Below, piece after piece: positions 6,561 through 10,876 of a DNA stretch of 10,876 nt. Numbering within the stretch: the first letter of the stretch is position 1; the number at the start of each line of letters is the position of its first letter. The stretch spans positions 1 through 10,876 of the forward strand of contig DATEKH010000048.1 of NCBI GenBank assembly GCA_035277525.1, in the 5' to 3' direction. A program made the translations under genes and the position numbers. The notes beneath the pieces were generated by a model that saw nothing but the letters and a program-made list of their open reading frames with translations, searched no databases and was not told the DNA's origin. The DNA comes from CAIKMD01 sp035277525. Its GTDB lineage: Bacteria > Pseudomonadota > Alphaproteobacteria > ATCC43930 > CGMCC-115725.

Positions 6561-6613
6561 TTCACTTTCGCTCTTTATGACGGTCGGCATTTGTCAAGGC
6601 CGCGCCCGCAGCC

Positions 6614-7426
6614 TTACACCGCGGTCCAGCCGCCATCCTGGATGAAGACCTGGCCGGTGACGTAGCGCGAGGCATCGCTCGCGAGATAGATGGCGAGGCC
6701 TTGCAGCTCATCGGGCGTGCCGCGCCGGCCCATCGGCGTGCCCTTGAGGATGGTCTCCTCGAAGCGCGCGATCTCCTCGGGCGTGGCGATCGCCCTGCGC
6801 TCCTCGGCGAGCCGTGTGCCGCCATGCCATCCGGGCGCGATGGCGTTGGCGCGGATCCCGTCCTTGGCGTATTCCGCCGCCATCTGGCGAGTGAAGCCGA
6901 TGACGCCGGCCTTGGCCGCGGCGTAATTGGCGGCGTTCATGGCAAAACCCGGGTAATTGCCGATGAGCCCGACGATCGAGGCGACGTTGATGATCGAGCC
7001 GCCGCCGCTTTGCAGCATGCGCGGGATGAGCGCGCGGCTGACCATGAACACGCCGCGGAGATTGACCGCCATCAGCCGGTCCCAATCCTCGAGCGGCATC
7101 TCATGCGTGCGCATGGGCACCGTGGCGATGCCGGCATTGTTGACGAGAATGTCGAGCCGAGGATCGACGCGCGCCGCGTCCCGCGCCATCCTCTCGACCG
7201 CGCCCGGATCGGCGATGTCGGCGCAGAGCGCGACCGCGTCGTTGCGCGTTTGGTTGATGAGCGTGGCCGTCTCCTCGGCGCGGCCGCGGTCGCGATCGAC
7301 GCAGAAGACGCGCGCGCCCGAGGCGGCGAGCCCCTCGGCGAAGGCGCGGCCCAAGCCGCTGCCCGCGCCGGTGACCAGCGCGACCTTGCCGGAAAGATCG
7401 AACAGACCGACGCCGCTTCCTGTCAC
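6614..7426 (-). CDS. Classical short-chain dehydrogenase/reductase (SDR)
   Basis: A 270-residue NAD(P)-dependent oxidoreductase of the FabG-like classical SDR family. The cofactor-binding TGAGSGLG is at 19-26, D44 after the second strand favours NAD(H), and NNAG is at 96-99. The catalytic tetrad is N122-S150-Y168-K172, followed by 'IRANAIAPGWHGGTRL' and the C-terminal 'VTGQVFIQDGGW' typical of the family. The Ser-Tyr spacing (18) is longer than the usual 12-14 because of an 'IGNYPGFAMNAANY' segment. The GTG at 7426 is chosen because AAAGGAGG ends six bases upstream. The in-frame TTG at 7432 abuts that site with no spacing. The gene stands between a REP-like element and the terminator of the convergent repeat-protein gene, so it is probably a single-gene unit. 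Substrate unknown (a secondary alcohol or ketone). Confidence 0.93.
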   Translation of the reverse strand: MTGSGVGLFDLSGKVALVTGAGSGLGRAFAEGLAASGARVFCVDRDRGRAEETATLINQTRNDAVALCADIADPGAVERMARDAARVDPRLDILVNNAGIATVPMRTHEMPLEDWDRLMAVNLRGVFMVSRALIPRMLQSGGGSIINVASIVGLIGNYPGFAMNAANYAAAKAGVIGFTRQMAAEYAKDGIRANAIAPGWHGGTRLAEERRAIATPEEIARFEETILKGTPMGRRGTPDELQGLAIYLASDASRYVTGQVFIQDGGWTAV

Positions 7427-7494
7427 GAACAACCTCCTTTTCGTATCCGCGCGTACGGCTTTTCTCGTTCGGCAATAGAGCGAGATTTAAGGTT

Positions 7495-7577
7495 CCCTCA
7501 CCCGCCTCGCTGCGCTCGGCACCCTCTCCCGCAAGCGGGAGAGGGAGGGACCCGCGCAACGCGCGGGAGGGTGAGGG
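7495..7577. repeat. REP-like palindromic element with nested stems
   Basis: An outer 9-bp stem CCCTCACCC (7495-7503)/GGGTGAGGG (7569-7577) encloses two perfect hairpins. One is CCCTCTCCCGC (7522-7532)/GCGGGAGAGGG (7535-7545); the other is CCCGCGC (7551-7557)/GCGCGGG (7561-7567). A weak third hairpin may form in 7504-7520 (GCCTCGC...GGC). The cloverleaf-like shape, and the CCCTCTCCCGCAAGCGGGAGAGGG type of core, resemble interspersed palindromic repeats common between genes in alphaproteobacteria. It lies between the end of the Spy-like gene and the SDR start. Confidence 0.8.
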
Positions 7578-7595
7578 GTTCGATGGGTCTCACTC

Positions 7596-8090
7596 TCAGC
7601 TCGGCTTTTTCGGCGGCGCGCGGGTCGGGCGCTGCGGACGGCGGTTGAACACCGTATCGGCGATCTTCTTCTGCGCCGCGGGCATATCGGCATAGAGCGC
7701 CTCGAAGACCGGCAAAAGCTTTTGGATGCCGTCGAGATGCGCCTGGGCGATCGCCTCATAGGATTTGAGATTGTCGACGGCGTTCATGCTCTTCGCCTTC
7801 TTCGCGCGATCGCTGACGAGCGCGCCGACCGCCTGCGCATTGTCGCGCATCGCATCCGCGACCGCTTGCCATTTCGGCTCCTCGACCGCCGTGATCTTCA
7901 ATTCGTCGTGCAGCGATTTGATGCGCGTCTCGACATAGCTCTTGGGCGCCGGCTTCGCGCCGGGTTGCGGCTGCGCCGCTTGCGCGGTTTGCAATTCGGC
8001 CGCGTTCGGGGCTTGCGCGAAGGCGAGACCGCCGGCGAGGAATCCGGCAGCGGCGAAGAGCGCGGTGCGGCGAAGCGAGGCAAGGGGCAT
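7596..8090 (-). CDS. Spy/CpxP-like (LTXXQ-type) periplasmic protein
   Basis: A 164-residue exported protein. Residues 1-25 form a signal peptide ('RRTALFAAAGFLAGGLAFA', cleavage before QAP). A low-complexity Ala/Gln/Pro linker (26-51) follows, then an all-helical region ('YVETRIKSLHDELKI', 'EPKWQAVADAMRDNAQAV', 'SYEAIAQAHLDGIQKLLPVFEALYADM', 'AQKKIADTVF'). The pattern of E-x-x-W, A-x-A-H-x-x-G and P-A-Q-K-K matches the alphaproteobacterial Spy/CpxP-like family, proposed periplasmic chaperones or stress sensors. The tail is basic and Pro-rich (RRPQRPTRAPPKKPS). ATG 8090 is chosen because GGAGG lies seven bases upstream. The ATG at 8111 lacks a site. No two-component system is nearby, so its control is unknown. 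Confidence 0.8.
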   Translation of the reverse strand: MPLASLRRTALFAAAGFLAGGLAFAQAPNAAELQTAQAAQPQPGAKPAPKSYVETRIKSLHDELKITAVEEPKWQAVADAMRDNAQAVGALVSDRAKKAKSMNAVDNLKSYEAIAQAHLDGIQKLLPVFEALYADMPAAQKKIADTVFNRRPQRPTRAPPKKPS

Positions 8091-8107
8091 GTCGAACCTC
8101 CGAAATG

Positions 8108-8227
8108 TCATGCAGGCCTCAGCGGCGGTCGTGTTCGTCGTAGTGGCGCGGCGGCGGGCGATGGGCTCAAGGGAAATCCCACCAGCAGCATGACCGCCAT
8201 CCGCACGAATTTTCCGTCGCGTCTCAT
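8108..8227 (-). CDS. Doubtful 39-codon ORF with signal-peptide-like sequence
   Basis: From the ATG at 8227 (GAGG five bases upstream; a second ATG lies directly before it at 8230) a 39-residue protein starts MRRDGKFVRMAVMLLVGFPL and continues to 'SPAAAPLRRTRPPLRPA'. The basic start and hydrophobic core look like a signal peptide ending near 'SPAAA', but almost nothing would remain after cleavage. The stop lies 17 bases before the Spy-like start, so it could be a leader ORF of that gene. A one-base shift near the end would instead give the tail HRPPPRHYDEHDRR, typical of small alphaproteobacterial secreted proteins, so a broken gene is also possible. Apart from this I see no gene in 8091-8372. 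Confidence 0.3.
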   Translation of the reverse strand: MRRDGKFVRMAVMLLVGFPLSPSPAAAPLRRTRPPLRPA

Positions 8228-8293
8228 CATGGCCTCATTGCCGAAATTGGCGGCGAACCCCTCGGCCGGCGGCCCGGGCGAGCATGACCCGCG

Positions 8294-8322
8294 AGTATCG
8301 GCGCAAAGTCGCCTGCGCACAA
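8294..8322 (-). promoter_or_regulatory. Possible promoter for the small ORF and Spy-like gene
   Basis: On the minus strand TTGTGC (complement of 8317-8322) and GATACT (complement of 8294-8299) are separated by exactly 17 bp. Matches to consensus are only 3/6 and 4/6. The position, downstream of the Ada-AlkA stop and upstream of the leftward genes, is right for a promoter. Confidence 0.3.
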
Positions 8323-8372
8323 TATGCGCGTAAGACGGACACGGCACCCGCGTGCGGGCGGTGGCGCCGGCG

Positions 8373-9821
8373 CTAAGCCGCGGCCCAGAGATGCTGCGCG
8401 GCATAGGCGCGCCACGGCCGCCATGCATCGGCGCGCTCGATCAACTCGGCGATCGAGGGGCTGCGCGCGGCGCCGCGAGCCATCGCGCGCAGCAGGCCGA
8501 TATCGGCGGCCGGAAAGGCATCGGGCTCGCGCAACTGGCGCAAGGCGATGTATTGCGCGGTCCACTCGCCGACGCCGTTTATGGCGCGCAATCGCTGCAC
8601 CGCCTCGTCGAGGCCACGGCTCGCATCGAACAGATGCTTGTCGGCGAGGGCGGCCTTGGCCACCGCCGACAGCGCCGCCGCGCGCGCTCGCGGCATGCCG
8701 AGCGAAGCGAGCTCCGCCGTCGCCAAGCTCCGCGGCCGCGGAAAGAGATGCGTGATCGCGCCTTCCGGTTGCGCGAGACGCGTGCCGTGAGCGGCGACGA
8801 GGCGTCCCGCGAGACGGGTTGCGCCGGCGACGGTGATTTGCTGGCCAAGCACGGCGCGGATCGCGAGCTCGAACCCGTCCCACGCGCCCGGCACGCGCAG
8901 GCCCGGCCGCGCCTTCACCAGCGGCGCGAGCACCGGGTCTTGCGCGAGATGCGCGGCGATCGCGACCGGATCGGCGGCGAGATCGAAGACGCGCCGGAGC
9001 CGCGCGATGATTGCCGGCAAGGAAGCAAGCTTGGGGAAACGCACCGTCGCGCGCAGCGCGTTGCGCGGGCCGGGCCGCACCGTGACCACGCCTTGCGCGC
9101 CATCGAGCGCGACCGAGCGCGTATAAGCATCGGCGGTGACCGTCTCGATGCCCGGTATCGCCCGCCGGCCGAGAAAGCCGAGCATCGCCGGCCAGTCGTA
9201 AGGCGGATGATAGCGCAGCAGCAGCTCGATCTCGCCCTGCGGTCCGGCCGAGATATCGCGGCCGCGGATGCGGCGCAGCGCGCCGGGCGGGCGCGCAAAC
9301 AGGGCGCGGAAGGTCTCGTTGAAGCGGCGGATGCTGCCGAAGCCCGAGGCGAAAGCGATCTCGGCCATGGGCAGGCGGGTCTCGTGGATCAGCTGTTTCG
9401 CCAGCAAGACGCGGCGCGTCTGCGCGACCGCGACGGGCGACGCGCCGAGATGCTGCTGGAAAAGCCGCCGCAATTGGCGCTCGCCGAGGCCGAGCCGGCC
9501 GGCGAGATCATCGACGTTCGCCTCGTCCAAGGCGCCCAGCTCGATCAGCGAGAGCGCGCGCGACACCGTGTTGGAGGTGCCGCGCCACGCGCCGAGATCG
9601 GGCGCGGTCTCGGGCCGGCAGCGCAGGCACGGGCGGAAGCCCGCTTCCTGGGCCGCGGCAGCGGTCGGATAGAAGGTGACGTTTTCGGGGCGCGGCGTGC
9701 GCGCCGGGCAGATCGGCCGGCAATAGATGCCAGTGGTCTTGACGGCGGTGAAGAACCGGCCGTCGAAACGCGCGTCGCGCTGGCGGATCGCGCGGTAGCA
9801 GGCGTCGTGATCGAGATCCAT
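8373..9821 (-). CDS. Ada-type/AraC/AlkA fusion: methyl-phosphotriester-sensing regulator with 3-methyladenine DNA glycosylase
   Basis: A 482-residue cytosolic protein combining sensing and repair of alkylated DNA. Residues 1-75 are the Ada metal-binding domain with zinc ligands C34, C38, C65 and C68 ('GIYCRPICPAR...FRPCLRCRP'). By the Ada family, C34 is the acceptor for methyl groups from phosphotriesters. Residues ~90-190 are the AraC HTH domain ('VDDLAGRLGLGERQLRRLFQ', 'MAEIAFASGFGSIRRFNETF'). Residues ~200-310 match the AlkA N-terminal domain. The HhH-GPD glycosylase follows ('LGQQITVAGATRLAG', hairpin 'INGVGEWTAQYIALR'), with catalytic D440 in 'FPAADIGLL'. The O6-methylguanine acceptor domain of E. 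coli Ada is absent and is supplied by the divergent ogt-type gene. ATG 9821 is taken as start; an in-frame TTG at 9830 has no ribosome site. Methylated protein probably activates both divergent promoters. Confidence 0.93.
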   Translation of the reverse strand: MDLDHDACYRAIRQRDARFDGRFFTAVKTTGIYCRPICPARTPRPENVTFYPTAAAAQEAGFRPCLRCRPETAPDLGAWRGTSNTVSRALSLIELGALDEANVDDLAGRLGLGERQLRRLFQQHLGASPVAVAQTRRVLLAKQLIHETRLPMAEIAFASGFGSIRRFNETFRALFARPPGALRRIRGRDISAGPQGEIELLLRYHPPYDWPAMLGFLGRRAIPGIETVTADAYTRSVALDGAQGVVTVRPGPRNALRATVRFPKLASLPAIIARLRRVFDLAADPVAIAAHLAQDPVLAPLVKARPGLRVPGAWDGFELAIRAVLGQQITVAGATRLAGRLVAAHGTRLAQPEGAITHLFPRPRSLATAELASLGMPRARAAALSAVAKAALADKHLFDASRGLDEAVQRLRAINGVGEWTAQYIALRQLREPDAFPAADIGLLRAMARGAARSPSIAELIERADAWRPWRAYAAQHLWAAA

Positions 9822-9857
9822 GGGCTTCAATTTGATCCATGGGGGCGGTATCCGCTA

Positions 9858-9906
9858 GCGGTTTCCGGACATGATCAGCCGTGCGATGATCGCGTCCGAA
9901 AACCGC
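9858..9906. promoter_or_regulatory. 49-bp imperfect palindrome in the Ada-AlkA/ogt divergent region
   Basis: Arms GCGGTTTCCGGAC (9858-9870) and GTCCGAAAACCGC (9894-9906) match at 12 of 13 positions. Inside, after symmetric 2-bp interruptions, GATCA (9873-9877) and TGATC (9887-9891) form a second inverted pair around a 9-bp centre. The length and symmetry fit a composite operator for a dimeric regulator, probably the Ada-type protein, though a cruciform or mRNA leader structure is also possible. Confidence 0.6.
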
Positions 9907-9921
9907 CAGAGAGTCGCGCCC

Positions 9922-9941
9922 GCGGGGACCATACCCCCCGC
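9922..9941. repeat. Short GC-rich inverted repeat
   Basis: GCGGGG (9922-9927) and CCCCGC (9936-9941) form a 6-bp stem with an 8-base loop, between the large palindrome and the pre-ogt palindrome. It may be incidental in GC-rich DNA. Confidence 0.4.
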
Positions 9942-9962
9942 AAACCGCGATAGCCTATCGCG
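9942..9962. promoter_or_regulatory. AAACCGC site plus CGCGATAG palindrome upstream of ogt
   Basis: CGCGATAG (9946-9953) and CTATCGCG (9955-9962) are perfect 8-bp arms around a single C, 18 bp before the ogt ATG. They overlap the third AAACCGC copy (9942-9948). The position suits an operator or activator site over the ogt promoter. No good -10/-35 pair is visible, consistent with an activator-dependent promoter. Confidence 0.5.
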
Positions 9963-9980
9963 AGAGTGGAGCGAGCCCGA

Positions 9981-10514
9981 ATGACCGAGCACAATTTCTC
10001 CCTCGAGCGCATCGACACGCCGACCGGCCGCATGCTGCTCGTCACCGACGCGGCGGAGCGTCTGCGCGCGCTCGACTGGGAAGACCACGCAGCGCGCATG
10101 CACGATTTGCTGCGCCGGCATTACGGCGCGGACGCGGTCCGTCTCTCCGATATCGCACATCCGTCGCCGGCGCGGCGCGCGCTCGACGCCTATTTCGCCG
10201 GCAAGCTCGACGCCCTCGATGCTGTCGCGACCGCGACCGCGGGCACCGCGTTCCAGCGCGCGGTGTGGGATGCGCTGCGTCGCATCCCCGCGGGCGAAAC
10301 GCTCAGCTATGGCGCGCTCGCGGCGCGGATCGGCCGTCCCGCGGCGGTGCGCGCCGTCGGACGCGCCAACGGCGCCAATCCCATCGCCATCGCCGTGCCA
10401 TGCCATCGCGTGATTGGCGCCGACGCCTCGTTGACCGGCTATGGCGGCGGGTTCGAGCGCAAGCGCTGGCTGCTGGCGCATGAACGCGGCTGCGCGGGCT
10501 TGGCCCCTCGATAG
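9981..10514 (+). CDS. ogt: Methylated-DNA--[protein]-cysteine S-methyltransferase (O6-alkylguanine repair)
   Basis: A 177-residue suicide repair protein that moves the methyl group of O6-methylguanine (or O4-methylthymine) to its own cysteine. The N-terminal ribonuclease-H-like domain covers ~1-85. The DNA-binding/active-site domain starts at 'GTAFQRAVWDALRRIPAGET', with the HTH 'LSYGALAARIGRPAAVRAVG', the hinge 'RANGANPIAIAV' and the active site PCHRV at 140-144 (C141). 'GADASLTGYGGGFERKRWLL' completes the family signature. The length is that of stand-alone Ogt/AdaB proteins, with no Ada N-terminal domain. ATG 9981 has GGAG nine bases upstream. GTG 9966 in frame is less likely. It is divergent from the Ada-AlkA fusion, giving a complete small adaptive-response module. 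Confidence 0.95.
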   Translation: MTEHNFSLERIDTPTGRMLLVTDAAERLRALDWEDHAARMHDLLRRHYGADAVRLSDIAHPSPARRALDAYFAGKLDALDAVATATAGTAFQRAVWDALRRIPAGETLSYGALAARIGRPAAVRAVGRANGANPIAIAVPCHRVIGADASLTGYGGGFERKRWLLAHERGCAGLAPR

Positions 10515-10529
10515 CGCTTCCCTGGCCGA

Positions 10530-10554
10530 TGGCGCGCGTGGCATGCTCGCGCCA
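10530..10554 (+). terminator. Weak stem-loop after ogt
   Basis: TGGCGCG (10530-10536) and CGCGCCA (10548-10554) form a 7-bp stem with an 11-base loop, 16 bp after the ogt stop. No T-run follows, and the next gene starts 32 bp later on the same strand, so read-through is possible. Confidence 0.35.
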
Positions 10555-10585
10555 GGCAAAGAGCCGCAAAAGGGAGGGGCGATCG

Positions 10586-10876
10586 ATGATCGAGCTTTAT
10601 TACTGGCTGACCGATAATGGCCGCAAGGCGCTGCTGATCATCGAGGAGACCGGGTTGCCGCATCGCCGCCATCCGGTGGATATCGGCAAGCGCGAGCAGT
10701 TCCAACCCGACTATTTGAAGATCAGCCCCGGCCATAAGATTCCGGCGCTGGTCGACGATGACGGGCCGGGCGGAGCGCGCGTCACGCTCTGCGAGTCAGG
10801 CGCGATGCTCAAATACCTCGCCGAGAAGGCGGGCGGCGCGCTCTATCCCGCCGATCCGCGGCGCCGCTTGCCGATC
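10586..10876 (+). CDS. Glutathione S-transferase, Nu-class/YfcG-like, cut by the window end
   Basis: The first 97 codons of a GST, open to the last base of the window. The ATG at 10586 is preceded by GGGAGGGG (10572-10579), six bases upstream. The start MIELYYWLTDNGRKALLIIE aligns with E. coli YfcG, including T9 and N11, the residues that in Nu-class enzymes replace the usual Tyr/Ser/Cys and support disulfide-bond reductase activity. 'KISPGHKIPALV' holds the cis-proline P53, and 'LCESGAMLKYLAEKAG' holds the glutathione contact E70-S71. The helical C-terminal domain is outside the window. It differs in class from the LigF-like GST at 1346-2167. It follows ogt by 71 bp and might be co-transcribed, which would link glutathione chemistry to alkylation defence. 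Confidence 0.88.
   Translation, partial: MIELYYWLTDNGRKALLIIEETGLPHRRHPVDIGKREQFQPDYLKISPGHKIPALVDDDGPGGARVTLCESGAMLKYLAEKAGGALYPADPRRRLPI

Noticed and set aside
6575..6597. TTGACA on the minus strand (complement of 6592-6597) as a promoter
   Set aside because: No -10 box at 16-18 bp follows, and no leftward gene starts downstream of it before other genes intervene.
7495..7577. The cloverleaf-like element as a tRNA gene
   Set aside because: Stem lengths and loops do not match tRNA: no T-loop GTTCRA motif, no 7-base anticodon loop and loops of 2-3 bases. It is a palindromic repeat.
6701..7648. A 315-codon plus-strand open frame opposite the SDR gene
   Set aside because: The SDR on the other strand has the complete catalytic tetrad. 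This frame is its complement and runs on into the REP-like element.
8352..9953. A 533-codon open frame on the plus strand antisense to the Ada-AlkA gene
   Set aside because: The composition is Arg/Ala/Gly-rich with no domain pattern. The opposite strand encodes a full Ada-AraC-AlkA protein with all key residues.

Overview
This is a GC-rich window of accessory metabolic genes with dense coding on both strands. Codon use, the strong G/C third-position bias and the gene families (VanA-type Rieske oxygenase, branched-chain-type periplasmic binding protein, Spy/CpxP-like periplasmic protein, Ada-AlkA fusion) suggest an alphaproteobacterium, probably of the Hyphomicrobiales/Rhizobiales. That placement is inference from style and gene content, not from a marker gene.

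Region 1 (1-4748 and the regulator to 5861) looks like an aromatic-compound locus. At the left edge is the first 22 codons of a leftward gene, possibly a transposase. After a very AT-rich promoter/operator patch comes a rightward pair: a VanA-like Rieske oxygenase and a glutathione S-transferase resembling the LigF beta-aryl-etherase group. They converge, across a 9-bp-stem hairpin, on a leftward pair: a SAM-dependent methyltransferase with an N-terminal winged-helix-like region, then an orphan ABC-transporter substrate-binding protein. An AraC-family regulator is divergent from the methyltransferase and is its natural candidate regulator. Oxygenase, GST, methyltransferase, solute-binding protein and regulator together fit uptake and processing of methoxylated or ether-linked aromatics. 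The substrate is not shown by the sequence, and neither an oxygenase reductase nor transporter permease/ATPase genes are present.

Region 2 (5862-8372) holds smaller pieces. These are a secreted Arg/Phe-rich repeat protein with a good intrinsic terminator, a classical SDR oxidoreductase on the minus strand, an 83-bp REP-like palindromic element with nested stems, a Spy/CpxP-like periplasmic protein, and a doubtful 39-codon leader-like ORF.

Region 3 (8373-10514) is an alkylation-damage (adaptive response) cluster. An Ada(metal-binding)-AraC-AlkA fusion is divergent from an Ogt-type O6-methylguanine-DNA methyltransferase. The 159-bp region between them carries a 49-bp imperfect palindrome, three AAACCGC sites at exactly 42-bp centre spacing, and an 8-bp-arm palindrome. 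This is the most structured non-coding DNA in the window and the best candidate for an undescribed regulatory arrangement. The window ends inside a Nu-class (YfcG-like) glutathione S-transferase gene.
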